A stretch of DNA of 49,438 bases from Pelagibacteraceae bacterium AG-439-F23 (GCA_003212415.1 QCPT01000008.1:1-49438), one strand, 5' to 3'; positions 34,841 to 46,827 are shown, numbered from the stretch's first letter. Translations and numbers: made by a program. Notes: a model not told the origin generated them from the sequence alone.

Positions 34841-35353
34841 ATGAAAATAAATAAAAATTTAGTTTTGGTAGGTATGATGGGGTCTGGAAAATCCTCAATT
34901 GGAAAAATATTGTCAAAAAAACTAGAATTTGAATTTGTTGATACTGACAATAAAATTGAAGAATTAGAAAAAAAAACTATTTCTGAAATTTTTAAAAAAA
35001 ATGGTGAAAAATATTTTAGAAATATTGAAGAAGTCATTTCTTTAAAATATTTAAAATTAGATGGTAAAGTCATTGCTTTGGGTGGGGGCGGTTATATCAA
35101 TCCAAGTATTAGAAAATATGTTCTAAAAAATTGTATTTCTATATGGCTTAATTGGAAAAACGAAACATTAATTAATAGGATCAAAAATAGCAAAAAAAGA
35201 CCATTGGCAATAAAATTGGGTAGCTCGGAATTACAAAAATTAATCACTATAAGATCAAGTATGTATAATTTATCTGACTACAAAATTAATTGTGATAAAT
35301 TAGATAAGAAACAAATTGTAGAAAAAATTATAAATATTTATGAAAACTCATAA
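34841..35353 (+). CDS. aroK: Shikimate kinase
   Basis: Phosphorylates shikimate, step five of the shikimate pathway. It has the P-loop GMMGSGKSSIGK (about residues 11-22), the shikimate-binding DTD in EFVDTDNKIE, FRNIEE, and the GGGGY segment (canonical GGG). A lid segment follows with KKRPLA. The length of 170 residues is normal. It overlaps aroB by 14 bases. The opposite-strand frames here are shadows. Together aroA, aroB and aroK in this window supply three steps of one pathway. Confidence 0.94.
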   Translation: MKINKNLVLVGMMGSGKSSIGKILSKKLEFEFVDTDNKIEELEKKTISEIFKKNGEKYFRNIEEVISLKYLKLDGKVIALGGGGYINPSIRKYVLKNCISIWLNWKNETLINRIKNSKKRPLAIKLGSSELQKLITIRSSMYNLSDYKINCDKLDKKQIVEKIINIYENS

Positions 35354-36455
35354 AATACTAATTAAATCAAAAACGAAAAAATACTCTATATTTATAGGAT
35401 CTAAATTAATTGATAAAATAAATAAAATTTTGTTGTCTCAAAAATTATCATTTTCTAAAATTTTAATTGTTATTGATAAAAATATTCCACTAAAATTTAA
35501 GTCAAAGTTAATTAAAAATATAAAATCTGATGTAAAAAAAACACATATTTTTAATGCTAATGAAAAAAATAAAAACCAAAAAAACGTCGATTTAATTCAA
35601 AATATTTTATTTAAAAATAGATTTAATAGGGATGACTGTCTGATTGCTTTTGGAGGAGGTATTACTGGAGATGTAACAGGATATTGTGCAAGCAATTATA
35701 AAAGAGGAATTAAATTTATAAATATTCCAACAACTTTACTTTCTCAAGTGGATTCATCAATTGGGGGTAAAACCGGAATAAATAATTCTTATGGTAAAAA
35801 TCTTGTAGGAAGCTTTTACCAACCAGAACTGGTTGTTTCAGATATAGATGTACTTAAATCTTTAAATTCAAGAGAAATAATTTGTGGTTATGCAGAAATG
35901 CTTAAAAGTAGTTTGTTAGATAATTTTAAAAAATTTAATTACTTGGATAATAATTTCAATGACATAATTAATTTAAAACAACCTTTTATAGGAAATGCAA
36001 TCTTAAACAGCTGTAATCTAAAAAAAAAAATTGTTCAAAAAGATGAAATGGAAAAAAAATTAAGAAAAGTTCTTAATTTAGGGCATACTTTTGCTCATGC
36101 TTATGAATCTCATTTAGGCTTTTCTAATAAACTAAATCATGGTGAAGCTGTGATAATTGGAATTAATAATGCTTTAGAGTTTAGTCGTCAACATAAATTG
36201 ATGAAAAATAAAACTTATAGATTAATTAAAAATCATATAGATAAAATTCCATTAAATAAAAATTTTAAACAACTTTTCAGAGAAAAAGATATTAATAAAA
36301 TTATATCTTTCATGAAATCTGATAAAAAAAATAATTCAAAAGATATAAATATTATTTTAATTCAAAATTTTGGAAGTATAAAAATAAACTATCAAATAAA
36401 ACAAAATTCATTAAGGAAATTTCTTATTTCTGAATTAAAGAAAAAATATTTGTAA
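35340..36455 (+). CDS. aroB: 3-dehydroquinate synthase
   Basis: Second step of the shikimate pathway, converting DAHP to dehydroquinate with NAD and a metal ion. Landmarks: FGGGITGDVTGYCASNY, RGIKFINIPTTLLSQVDSSIGGKTGIN, LVGSFYQP, the metal ligands in GHTFAHAYES and NHGEAVIIGI, and a C-terminal helical domain. The length of 371 residues is normal. The start overlaps aroK by 14 bases. Its 3' end converges with bolA on the minus strand, overlapping by 21 bases. Confidence 0.95.
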   Translation: MKTHKILIKSKTKKYSIFIGSKLIDKINKILLSQKLSFSKILIVIDKNIPLKFKSKLIKNIKSDVKKTHIFNANEKNKNQKNVDLIQNILFKNRFNRDDCLIAFGGGITGDVTGYCASNYKRGIKFINIPTTLLSQVDSSIGGKTGINNSYGKNLVGSFYQPELVVSDIDVLKSLNSREIICGYAEMLKSSLLDNFKKFNYLDNNFNDIINLKQPFIGNAILNSCNLKKKIVQKDEMEKKLRKVLNLGHTFAHAYESHLGFSNKLNHGEAVIIGINNALEFSRQHKLMKNKTYRLIKNHIDKIPLNKNFKQLFREKDINKIISFMKSDKKNNSKDINIILIQNFGSIKINYQIKQNSLRKFLISELKKKYL

Positions 36456-36695
36456 AGAATGAATATATTTTTTCATTTCGTTTTCTAATATTCTAAATAT
36501 AAGTTTATTAGATTGAATTCGGCCCATATTCTTAAGTTTTTCTGACTTTATCTTAAGTTTAATATGAAATTTATTTCGATTATTAGTTTTATGATTTCTA
36601 TGTAAGAATGATTTGTCCTCTAATTCTACATAATCAATTAATTTGTTATCTAAAATTTTTTTTTTTACAATTTCAGAAAGTTGATTTATATCCAT
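36435..36695 (-). CDS. BolA family protein
   Basis: An 86-residue BolA-type protein, a partner of monothiol glutaredoxins and iron-sulfur carriers. The fold is recognisable: VELEDKSFLHRNHKTNNRNKFHIKLKIKSEKL, with the S-x-x-H-x-x-H pattern, and EMKKYIHSLQIFF matching E.x..iHAL.i. The usual RHR segment reads RIQSNK, so the family's DNA/partner face differs. In Alphaproteobacteria bolA sits next to a J-domain gene and cobST, as here. It overlaps aroB at the 3' end by 21 bases. Confidence 0.78.
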   Translation of the reverse strand: MDINQLSEIVKKKILDNKLIDYVELEDKSFLHRNHKTNNRNKFHIKLKIKSEKLKNMGRIQSNKLIFRILENEMKKYIHSLQIFFL

Positions 36696-36715
36696 ATTTT
36701 AAAGTAATATATAAC

Positions 36716-37243
36716 ATGAAAAATATTTGTGATTGGAATAATTGTTCTGAGGAAGGCAAATATAAGGCTCCAAAAGAGAGAGATAATAGTAAAAATTTCA
36801 GACTACTATGTTTAGAACATGTAAAAGAATTCAACAAAAAATGGAATTATTTTTCAGGAATGAATGATCATCAAATAATGGAGTTTTTAAAATCCGATAT
36901 GGTCTGGCACAAACCAACTCAAAGTTTTGGGTCTTCTGATAATTTTTTTAAAATATTATGGAATGATGCTTTAAAAGATGAAATGGATAAATTTAAAATT
37001 AATAACGAATTTAACCATATGAATAAATTTAAATTTAATCATTATGATATAAAAGCCTTTAGTATTTTAGGTATTGATGTAGGTCTAAAATGGGAAAAAG
37101 TACAAGAAAAATTCAAAAAACTTGTCAAAAAATTTCACCCTGATATGAATGCTGGAAATAAAAAATTAGAGGATAAATTAAAAATAATAACTTTAGCTTA
37201 TACTCAACTCAAAAATACTTATAGGGAAAAAATTGACAACTAA
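36716..37243 (+). CDS. J-domain protein (DnaJ-like, C-terminal)
   Basis: A 175-residue co-chaperone-type protein. The chosen start is ATG at 36716; an upstream in-frame ATG at 36608 would lie antisense to bolA and adds an unconvincing sequence. The C-terminal J domain (about 112-170) has LGIDVGLKWEKVQEKFKKLVKKFHPDMN with HPD at 141-143. The N-terminus has C5, C10, C32 and H35, a possible zinc site (inference). In Alphaproteobacteria this gene precedes cobS. The 3' end overlaps cobS by 11 bases. Confidence 0.85.
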   Translation: MKNICDWNNCSEEGKYKAPKERDNSKNFRLLCLEHVKEFNKKWNYFSGMNDHQIMEFLKSDMVWHKPTQSFGSSDNFFKILWNDALKDEMDKFKINNEFNHMNKFKFNHYDIKAFSILGIDVGLKWEKVQEKFKKLVKKFHPDMNAGNKKLEDKLKIITLAYTQLKNTYREKIDN

Positions 37244-38207
37244 TTTAAATATAGAGCCAGATATAAATTTATCAGTTAAACAAACTTTTGGGATAGAAAG
37301 TGATATGGAAGTTAAAGCATTTTCTAAAAAAAATGAATTTGTTCCAGAAATAGATAAAGATTATAAATTTGACCGTGATACTACACTTGCAATCCTAAGT
37401 GGATTTTTACATAACAAAAAGGTAATTGTTCATGGATATCACGGTACTGGAAAGTCCACTCATATTACTCAAATTGCAGCAAGATTGAATTGGCCATGTG
37501 TAAGAATAAACCTTGATTCTCATATAAGTAGAATAGATTTAATTGGCAAAGACGCAATTGTTTTAAAAGATGGCAAACAAGTTACTCAATTTCAAGAAGG
37601 TATATTGCCGTGGGCATTTCAGTCTTCTGTGGCATTAGTCTTTGACGAATACGATGCTGGAAGAAGTGATGTTATGTTCGTACTACAAAGAATTTTAGAA
37701 AGTGACGGTTTTTTTACACTCCTTGACAAAAATAAAGTAGTAAAACAAAACAAATATTTTCGATTATTTGCAACTGCAAATACTATTGGATTAGGTGATA
37801 CATCTGGATTGTATACTGGAACACAACAAATTAATCAGGCCCAGTTAGACAGATGGGAGATTGTAACATCATTAAATTATTTAAGTTTAGAAAAAGAAAT
37901 GGAAATAATTTTATCAAAAAATAAAAAATTAAATAATCCAAAGGGAAAAGATAAAGTTTCAAATATGATAAAAGTTGCATCATTAACTAGAAAAGGTTTT
38001 ATTGCAGGAGATATATCAACTGTAATGAGTCCCAGAACAGTTTTAAATTGGTGTAGTAATTCAGAAATTTTTAAAGACATTGGATATGCATTTAGAATAA
38101 CATTTTTAAATAAATGCGATGATTCAGAGAAAAGTACAATAGCTGAATATTATCAAAGATGCTTTGGAGAAGATTTGCCAGAATCAATGATAAACATTCA
38201 GATATAA
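37233..38207 (+). CDS. cobS: CobS-type AAA+ ATPase
   Basis: A 324-residue MoxR/CobS-family AAA+ ATPase. Walker A is GYHGTGKST (68-76) and Walker B VALVFDEYD (133-141). LFATANTIGLGDTSGLYTGTQQINQAQLDRW is sensor 1 with a trans-acting Arg region. The start is TTG at 37233, overlapping the J-domain gene by 11 bases. CobS normally loads cobalt with CobN and CobT during aerobic B12 synthesis. No cobN or other cobalamin gene is in the window, so the role may be different here (inference). Confidence 0.9.
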   Translation: MTTNLNIEPDINLSVKQTFGIESDMEVKAFSKKNEFVPEIDKDYKFDRDTTLAILSGFLHNKKVIVHGYHGTGKSTHITQIAARLNWPCVRINLDSHISRIDLIGKDAIVLKDGKQVTQFQEGILPWAFQSSVALVFDEYDAGRSDVMFVLQRILESDGFFTLLDKNKVVKQNKYFRLFATANTIGLGDTSGLYTGTQQINQAQLDRWEIVTSLNYLSLEKEMEIILSKNKKLNNPKGKDKVSNMIKVASLTRKGFIAGDISTVMSPRTVLNWCSNSEIFKDIGYAFRITFLNKCDDSEKSTIAEYYQRCFGEDLPESMINIQI

Positions 38208-40010
38208 ATGAATAAAGAAGATAGTCATAAAGAAAAATTTAAACAAGCTTTAATATCTACGATAAAAGTAATATCTGAAGATTACAAAATAGAAAATGAA
38301 AAATTTAATAACCTAAATTCAAAAAAATACGATTTCTTTGAACTGAGCAACTTAGATAGTAAAGAAGATTACATTAAACTTAGAGCAGAGACAGACTCTG
38401 AAGCATTAAAAAGAAAGTTTTCAAGTAACAGTATTTATAAAAAAAACTTACCTAAAAATAATTCTTGTAAATTACTTTACGATTTATCAGAAAAGATAAG
38501 ATATGAAGTACTAGGAACAAAAATGCTAAATGGCATATCAAAAAATTTAAAAGATAATTATTCCTATAAAATTTTAATTAAAAAAAAAGATAAATTAAAA
38601 TCAAAAGATGATGTAACAATAGAAGAAGCATTTGAGTTATATATGCTAAAAAACTTCTTAGATATTAAGCTAAATTTATTATCAGAAAAAATATTAAGTT
38701 ACTGGGAAGAAGATTTTAATAATTCATTTAATAAACATATTGAATATTTACAAAAAAATTTAGAAAATCAAGAATCTTATAATTCAAAATTCTCTGAAAT
38801 TTTACAAAATATGCAAATTTTTGAATCAGAAAATAATGAAGATGATGAAAAAACACAAGAAGACAATGAACAGGATAATAATAATTCTAATAAAGATGAA
38901 TCTAATGAATCTTCAAAATCAGATCAAGCAAGTGAAGATGACAGTTTGATAGAGGGGATGGATGGAATAGAAGACAATAATGAGTTTAAATTAGATGAAC
39001 AATTATTAGATAATGATTCTGAAAATGAAAGTTCAGAAAATATAGTTCAAAAGTTGAATGCTTTAATAAATGATAGAGATTATAAAATATTTACTACTGA
39101 ATTTGATGAAGTGGCTAAAGCAGAAACATTGGAAAATCAAGAGGAAATCATAAAGCTTAGAAAAAATTTAGATCAACAATTAACAAATTTTCAAAATTTA
39201 ATTACAAAATTAGCAAATAAGTTACAAAGACAATTATTAGCAAAACAAAATAGATCTTGGAATTTTGATTTAGAGGAAGGTTTATTAGATAGTTCAAAAT
39301 TACATAGAATTATAATTGATCCATATAACTCATTGTCATTTAAAAAAGAGAAAGATTTAGAATTTAAAGATACGATTGTAACTTTGTTGATTGACAATTC
39401 CGGCTCAATGAGAGGAAGGCCTATAACAATTGCCGCAATATGTGCAGATATACTTTCTCGGACGTTAGAAAGATGTTCGGTTAAAGTAGAAATACTTGGT
39501 TTTACAACAAAAAATTGGAAAGGTGGAAAAAGTAGAGAAGAATGGAATAAAAAAGGTAAATCAAAATTTCCCGGAAGATTAAATGACTTACGACATATAA
39601 TTTATAAATCTGCTGACACGCACTGGAGACAATCAAAAAAAAATTTAGGATTGATGCTTAAAGAAGGTTTGTTGAAAGAAAATATAGATGGAGAAGCTAT
39701 TACTTGGGCTTTCAATAGACTAAATAAAAGAAAAGAAGAAAGAAAAATTCTTATGGTAATTTCAGACGGAGCGCCAGTCGATGATTCCACACTTTCAGTT
39801 AACTCTGGTGACTTCTTAGAAAAGCATTTAAAAAAAATTGTTAAATTTATTGAAAATAGTAGTGAAATTGAAATTTTAGCTATTGGTATTGGTCATGATG
39901 TGTCTCGTTACTATCAAAAAGCTATAAAAATAACTGATGTGCAAGAACTTGGTGATGTTATGATTGGTCAATTAAGCGGATTATTTGATAATAAAAAAAA
40001 ACTTCATTAA
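38208..40010 (+). CDS. cobT: CobT-type VWA protein
   Basis: A 600-residue partner of CobS. It has an N-terminal helical domain (about 1-200), a strongly acidic, Asn/Asp/Glu/Ser-rich linker (about 205-280), a helical segment, and a C-terminal von Willebrand A domain. In that domain the MIDAS motif is D-N-S-G-S-M near residue 395, followed by [20 protein letters not shown] and a late [13 protein letters not shown]. The acidic linker is typical of CobT. It starts one base after cobS, so the pair is coupled. It converges with the regB-like gene on the opposite strand with a 4-base overlap. Confidence 0.9.
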   Translation: MNKEDSHKEKFKQALISTIKVISEDYKIENEKFNNLNSKKYDFFELSNLDSKEDYIKLRAETDSEALKRKFSSNSIYKKNLPKNNSCKLLYDLSEKIRYEVLGTKMLNGISKNLKDNYSYKILIKKKDKLKSKDDVTIEEAFELYMLKNFLDIKLNLLSEKILSYWEEDFNNSFNKHIEYLQKNLENQESYNSKFSEILQNMQIFESENNEDDEKTQEDNEQDNNNSNKDESNESSKSDQASEDDSLIEGMDGIEDNNEFKLDEQLLDNDSENESSENIVQKLNALINDRDYKIFTTEFDEVAKAETLENQEEIIKLRKNLDQQLTNFQNLITKLANKLQRQLLAKQNRSWNFDLEEGLLDSSKLHRIIIDPYNSLSFKKEKDLEFKDTIVTLLIDNSGSMRGRPITIAAICADILSRTLERCSVKVEILGFTTKNWKGGKSREEWNKKGKSKFPGRLNDLRHIIYKSADTHWRQSKKNLGLMLKEGLLKENIDGEAITWAFNRLNKRKEERKILMVISDGAPVDDSTLSVNSGDFLEKHLKKIVKFIENSSEIEILAIGIGHDVSRYYQKAIKITDVQELGDVMIGQLSGLFDNKKKLH

Positions 40011-41284
40011 ATTTTAGCTAAATTTTTATTCATCCATTCAATTTTAATTTCAGCTCCACCTCTTGTTTCTGAATTTCTAAACAAAATTTTTGCATAATTT
40101 TTTTCCAATAGAGTTTTTCCAATAAAAATTCCCAGTCCTAATCCTGATTTTTTATTATTATTTGATTTTAATGATTTTATATACGGCTCTCCAATTTTGG
40201 TTAATATATCTTTAGAAAATCCAGGGCCATCATCTTCAATAATTATTTCTGAAATTTCGCTGTCGCTTTTAATAGTAATATAAATATTTTTTTTTGCATA
40301 TTTATTTGCATTTCCTATAAAATTTCTTATTCCATAAATAATTTCTATTGATTTTTTAATATCAAATGAATTGGTATCTTGTTCAACATTTATAATATAA
40401 TTTTTTTTGGATATTTCTTTAAAAGAATTTACTATCTCTTTTAAATAATTATGCAAGTTTAAGTCTTTATCAATAAAATCATCCTCAAGAGTAGAATTTA
40501 TTGACAATCTTTTTAAAATATCATTACATCTATCAACTTGACTTACTAGAAGATCGATATCTTTTTTTAAATATTTGTTATTCTTTAATTGTTCCATTAA
40601 ATCTTGGGATACAATTTTTATTGTAGATAATGGCGTTCCTAATGAGTGCGCTGCTGCTGCCGCTTGGGTTCCTAAAGAAACTAATTCATGTTCTTTTGAA
40701 ATTAATTCTTGAATTTTATTTAATGCTTCTTTTCTAAGATTTGACTCTTTGCCAAAAATTAAAGCAAAATAATTTAAAAATATTAACGCAATAATCAAAC
40801 CAATCGGAATAGCATAATAATAATAATTATTTATTATAATTTCTTCCAATGGACCTGGTAGCTCTTTTGAATAAATAGTAAGAAAAATAATTGAAATTAA
40901 TGTTACAGATATAAGAAATAAATTTGTTTTAATTTTTAAATTGGATGAAGCAAATACACTTGGTATTAACAAAAAAATAGAAAATGGATTTAAAATTCCT
41001 CCAGTTAAATATAATAATGTGCTTAACTGAATAATATCTATCAAAAGAAAATTAAGTGCTGATCTATTAGATAATTGTATTTTTTTATAATAAAATAATA
41101 AAAAAAAATTACTAATTGCACCTATCAATATAATTAAATTTGCCTCTATAAAATCAAAATCAAAACCTAAAATAAATTTTACAAAATTAATTGTTATAAG
41201 TTGACCAATAATTCCAATCCATCTTAGATTTATATATGTTGATCTATTTAGTGTATAAGTTTCGGAGATCTTGCTTAACTCCAT
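40007..41284 (-). CDS. regB: RegB/PrrB-type redox sensor histidine kinase
   Basis: A 425-residue inner-membrane sensor kinase. About six membrane helices fill residues 20-175. The RegB quinone-box motif GGILNPF lies at 95-101. The phospho-acceptor region is [20 protein letters not shown] (203-222) with H213, then the ATP-binding domain (N-box [15 protein letters not shown]1 EDDGPGFS, G2 [11 protein letters not shown]). RegB controls energy and redox genes via RegA in Alphaproteobacteria. No response regulator is in the window. The usual acidic residue after the His (HELGTPL) is Ser here. It starts 3 bases after gyrB and is probably co-transcribed. Confidence 0.88.
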   Translation of the reverse strand: MELSKISETYTLNRSTYINLRWIGIIGQLITINFVKFILGFDFDFIEANLIILIGAISNFFLLFYYKKIQLSNRSALNFLLIDIIQLSTLLYLTGGILNPFSIFLLIPSVFASSNLKIKTNLFLISVTLISIIFLTIYSKELPGPLEEIIINNYYYYAIPIGLIIALIFLNYFALIFGKESNLRKEALNKIQELISKEHELVSLGTQAAAAAHSLGTPLSTIKIVSQDLMEQLKNNKYLKKDIDLLVSQVDRCNDILKRLSINSTLEDDFIDKDLNLHNYLKEIVNSFKEISKKNYIINVEQDTNSFDIKKSIEIIYGIRNFIGNANKYAKKNIYITIKSDSEISEIIIEDDGPGFSKDILTKIGEPYIKSLKSNNNKKSGLGLGIFIGKTLLEKNYAKILFRNSETRGGAEIKIEWMNKNLAKI

Positions 41285-41287
41285 TAG

Positions 41288-43441
<2,154 letters not shown>

Positions 43442-43511
43442 TTAATGTTTTTTTGTTTTTTTTTCTATTTATTATTTTTTTACAAAAAAGTGCATTTTTT
43501 GACCGAAAATT

Positions 43512-43601
43512 TGGCGGAGAGAGTGGGATTCGAACCCACGGTACCTATAAGGGTACACACACTTTCCAAGCGTGCGCCTTAAACCACTCGGCCATCTCTC
43601 C
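43512..43601 (-). tRNA. tRNA-Ser (anticodon GGA)
   Basis: A class II tRNA on the minus strand. The acceptor stem GGAGAGA/TCTCTCC is perfect; the anticodon loop TTGGAAA gives GGA (Ser). A long variable arm (GTACCC...GGTAC) is present, with T loop TTCGAAT, G73 and an encoded CCA. It lies between gyrB and the surface-sugar cluster, 48 bases from the first glycosyltransferase, which is transcribed the other way. Confidence 0.95.
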
Positions 43602-43649
43602 TAAATCTTTTGTATACTAGCAAAATCAATAATATAACAATTATTAATT

Positions 43650-44456
43650 ATGAAAAATTTAGTTACGATAATAATAGTTTCCTTTAAAAGTAACAATATA
43701 ATTGAAGAATCTATTAAATCTATAAATAAAGAAATATCTATAATTGTAGTAGAAAACTCTCAAGACATGCAGCTAAAAGAAAAATTAGAAAAAAAATATA
43801 AAAATGTTAAGGTAATTTTAAATAAAAATAAAGGTTTTGGACAAGCCGCTAATCTTGGCGCAAAAAAATCAAAAAATAAATATATATTATTTTCTTCTCC
43901 AGATATTATTTTTAAAGTTGACCCTGTTAAATCTTTTATCAATATTGCAAAAAAATTAAAAAATAAATTTGGATTATTAATTCCATCAAATAATAAAACG
44001 GGGGAAATATTAAAGATTAAGAAACCATTTGGCACTCCAATTATATTTGTTGAAAGAAGAAAATTTTTACAAATGAAAGGTTATGATGAAAATTTTTTTT
44101 TATATTTTGAAGACACTGATTTTGTACAAAGATTTATAAAAAAAAATGAAAATGTCTATAAAGTCCCCTTAGTTTTTAGACATAAATTTGGTTCTCACAA
44201 TAAAATTTATAATAATGAAATTGAATTAAACAGAAATTGGCACTATATGTGGTCGAAATTTTACTATTTAAAAAAGACAGAAGGTGTATTGTTTGCATAT
44301 GTAAAAACTTTGCCTACTCTATTTAGAGCTTTAATTAAATCATGTTTTTTTTACTTAACAAATAAAAATAAATACTTGATATATAAAGCAAGATTTTTAG
44401 GCTTAATAAACTCTTATTTTAATAAAAAATCCTGGTATAGACCTCAAATACAATAA
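43650..44456 (+). CDS. Glycosyltransferase family 2
   Basis: A 268-residue transferase of the GT2 (GT-A) fold, related to rhamnosyltransferases. Visible: VTIIIVSFKSNNIIEESIKSI with the first Rossmann strand, VVENSQD, NKGFGQAANLGAKKS, the position of the DxD motif as SSPDIIF (weak), and FLYFEDTDFVQRF near the C-terminal third with the E-D-x-D catalytic acids. It probably transfers the deoxysugar built by the following genes to a lipid or sugar acceptor (inference). A one-base gap separates it from rfbB. Confidence 0.85.
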   Translation: MKNLVTIIIVSFKSNNIIEESIKSINKEISIIVVENSQDMQLKEKLEKKYKNVKVILNKNKGFGQAANLGAKKSKNKYILFSSPDIIFKVDPVKSFINIAKKLKNKFGLLIPSNNKTGEILKIKKPFGTPIIFVERRKFLQMKGYDENFFLYFEDTDFVQRFIKKNENVYKVPLVFRHKFGSHNKIYNNEIELNRNWHYMWSKFYYLKKTEGVLFAYVKTLPTLFRALIKSCFFYLTNKNKYLIYKARFLGLINSYFNKKSWYRPQIQ

Positions 44457-44457
44457 A

Positions 44458-45486
44458 ATGAAAAAAAAAATTTTAATAACAGGAGGTTCTGGATTTATAG
44501 GAACAAATTTTATAAATTTTATATCAAAAAAAAATATCAATATTATAAATATTGATAAAATTTCAAAAATATCAACAGCAGATAAATTTAAAAAAATTTA
44601 TTATAAAAAAAATTATTCATTAATTAAAAATAATTTAGGAAACCCTATAAAAATTTTTAATATTCTTACAAGATTTAAACCTGATATTATAATAAATTTT
44701 GCAGCAGAAAGTCATGTGGATAGATCAATTAATGATCCAGTATATTTTATAAAAAATAATATTAATGCATCAACAAATCTTTTTTACTCATATAGTAAAT
44801 ATTATAAATTAAAAAAAATTAAATTATTTCATATATCTACTGATGAAGTTTATGGATCAATAGAAAAAGGTGATTTTAAAGAAAATGATGCCTATGAACC
44901 TTCTTCGCCTTATTCAGCATCTAAAGGAAGTATTGATTTGATAGCAACATCTTTTAATAAAACATTTGAAACTAATATTAAAATTCTCAATCTAACGAAT
45001 AATTATGGTCCATATCAATTTCCAGAAAAATTTATACCAAATTTAATTTTTCATTTCCTAAATAATAAAAAAGCACCAATTTACGGAAAAGGCAAAAATA
45101 TAAGGGAATGGATGTTTGTTGAAGATAGTTGCAATGCAATTTGGAAAACGGTTACATCTAAAAAAAAATTTGAGAAGATAAATATAGGTTCAGGTATACG
45201 TAATTCAAATTTAGAAATTGCAAAAATGGTTTTTAATATAATGAAGTCTAAAAATTTAACAAATTTAAATAGTAATAATTTTTTAAAAATGGTGAAAGAT
45301 AGACCCGGTCATGACAAAAGATATGCATTAAATTCAAATTTTTTTAATAAAATTATAAAATACAAAATTAAAAAAAATTTATATGATGGGTTAAAAGAAA
45401 CTATTTTTTGGTATATTGAAAATAGTGAATGGCATAGTAATGTAAATAAATCATATAATTTTAAAAGGTTGGGTCTAATTGATTAA
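44458..45486 (+). CDS. rfbB: dTDP-glucose 4,6-dehydratase
   Basis: Converts dTDP-glucose to dTDP-4-keto-6-deoxyglucose, the branch point for deoxysugars. The NAD-binding motif TGGSGFIG is at 8-15, FAAESHVDRS at 81-90, STDEVYGS at 127-134, and the catalytic Y152-x-x-x-K156. The Asp-Glu pair that performs 6-dehydration is in STDEV. NNYGPYQFPEKFIP and the substrate-binding GKGKNIREWMFV follow. The length of 342 residues is normal. It overlaps rfbA by 8 bases. Confidence 0.94.
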   Translation: MKKKILITGGSGFIGTNFINFISKKNINIINIDKISKISTADKFKKIYYKKNYSLIKNNLGNPIKIFNILTRFKPDIIINFAAESHVDRSINDPVYFIKNNINASTNLFYSYSKYYKLKKIKLFHISTDEVYGSIEKGDFKENDAYEPSSPYSASKGSIDLIATSFNKTFETNIKILNLTNNYGPYQFPEKFIPNLIFHFLNNKKAPIYGKGKNIREWMFVEDSCNAIWKTVTSKKKFEKINIGSGIRNSNLEIAKMVFNIMKSKNLTNLNSNNFLKMVKDRPGHDKRYALNSNFFNKIIKYKIKKNLYDGLKETIFWYIENSEWHSNVNKSYNFKRLGLID

Positions 45487-46351
45487 AAAAGCAATTATTC
45501 TATGTGGTGGTACTGGTTCTCGCATGTTCCCATTGACTCGCTCTACAAACAAACAACTTCTACCAATTTTTGATAAGCCAATGTTTTATTATCCTTTATC
45601 ACTAATGATGTTATGTGGAATTAGAGAATACATATTTGTAATAAATAAAGATCAAGAAAAAAACTTTATAAATGCATTAGGTAATCAAAAAGATCTTGGT
45701 ATAAAAATAAAATTTGTCATACAAAAAAATCCAAAGGGCTTACCAGATGCATTTATAATAACAAAAGAATTAATAAAAAATGAATCAATTGCAATGATAC
45801 TGGGTGATAATTTTTTTTACGGAAACATGCTATCTCCACTTATTAAAAAATCATTTAAAATAAAAAATGGTTGTAATATATATTTATATCCAAGCAATAA
45901 AACTTCAGCTTATGGGGTTGTAGAATTTGATAAAAATAATAATATTAAAAAAATTATTGAAAAACCTAAAAAAACAAATTCAAACTTAATTATTACAGGT
46001 CTTTATGTTTTTGATAAAAAAGTATTTGATTTTTCAAAAAAACTAAAACCATCGAAAAGAAATGAATTAGAAATTGTTGATTTAATAAATTTTTACAAAA
46101 GTAAAAAAAAACTTAATGTTATAAAACTTGGAAGAGGGTCTGCATGGATGGATGTTGGGAATTTTGTAGATTTACAAAGCGCAAGTAATTTCATTCAAAA
46201 TATTGAACAAAGGCAAAATTATAAAATTGGGTGCATTGAAGAAATAGCTTTTAATAATAAGTGGATAAACAAAAAAAATATAAACAATAGAATAAAATTT
46301 TGTGCAAATACTAGCTATTCAAAATATCTTAAAAATCTTATTTTAAATTAA
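45479..46351 (+). CDS. rfbA: Glucose-1-phosphate thymidylyltransferase
   Basis: Makes dTDP-glucose from glucose-1-phosphate and dTTP. The N-terminal nucleotidyltransferase motif GGTGSRMFPLT is at residues 10-20, followed by KQLLPIFDKPM. AMILGDNFFYG holds the metal-binding Asp; the later YGVVEFDKN, IIEKPKK and GRGSAWMDVGNF match RfbA. The length of 290 residues is normal. The start is TTG at 45479, overlapping rfbB by 8 bases; translation from it gives the family N-terminus at once. The stop overlaps rfbC (TAATG). Confidence 0.94.
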   Translation: MIKKAIILCGGTGSRMFPLTRSTNKQLLPIFDKPMFYYPLSLMMLCGIREYIFVINKDQEKNFINALGNQKDLGIKIKFVIQKNPKGLPDAFIITKELIKNESIAMILGDNFFYGNMLSPLIKKSFKIKNGCNIYLYPSNKTSAYGVVEFDKNNNIKKIIEKPKKTNSNLIITGLYVFDKKVFDFSKKLKPSKRNELEIVDLINFYKSKKKLNVIKLGRGSAWMDVGNFVDLQSASNFIQNIEQRQNYKIGCIEEIAFNNKWINKKNINNRIKFCANTSYSKYLKNLILN

Positions 46352-46827
46352 TGAAACCCATAAAGTTAATAACTAAATTATTTAAAGATAGTAGAGGTTT
46401 TTTAATTGAAGTTGTGCCTAAAAAAATAAAAAAAAGTTTCAATTATAGTATTATTACACAATCTAAAAAAAATGTTTTACGAGGTATGCACTTTAACAAA
46501 AAAATGAATGAGGAAAAATTAGTTTTCATTCTAGAAGGCAAAATATTTGATGTTACTATTAACTTAAATAGAGGAAAGAATTATGGAAAAATTTTTTATT
46601 TTAACTTAAAAAAAAATGATATTCTTATAATTCCCAAAGGTTTTGCACATGGTTACTTGTGTTTAGATAAAAATAATACAATTTTGTATTTATTAAATAA
46701 AAAATATTCTGATAAGTATAATTCTGGTTTTTGCTGGAACGACAAGAAATTTGATATTAAATGGGGTATTAAAAATCCAATTTTATCTAATAAAGATAAA
46801 TTTTTAAAGGAATACAAGAAAAATTGA
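46351..46827 (+). CDS. rfbC: dTDP-4-dehydrorhamnose 3,5-epimerase-like
   Basis: A cupin-fold epimerase of dTDP-4-keto-6-deoxysugars. RGMHF has the catalytic His (H47), then KLVFILEGKIFDVTINLNRG, a short beta barrel and IIPKGFAHGYLCL. The length of 158 residues is shorter than RfbC (about 180). It may act as a full 3,5-epimerase or only as a 5-epimerase on the C-methylated or 2-deoxy intermediates expected from the downstream genes. It overlaps rfbA by one base and rfbD by 4 (TTGA). Confidence 0.82.
   Translation: MKPIKLITKLFKDSRGFLIEVVPKKIKKSFNYSIITQSKKNVLRGMHFNKKMNEEKLVFILEGKIFDVTINLNRGKNYGKIFYFNLKKNDILIIPKGFAHGYLCLDKNNTILYLLNKKYSDKYNSGFCWNDKKFDIKWGIKNPILSNKDKFLKEYKKN

Noticed and set aside
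34789..35073. Minus-strand frame of 94 codons opposite aroK
   Set aside because: It is antisense to the well-supported shikimate kinase; its composition is typical of a complement of Lys/Glu-rich coding.
36608..36715. N-terminal extension of the J-domain protein
   Set aside because: It is antisense to bolA and the sequence has no family likeness; the ATG at 36716 gives a sensible protein.
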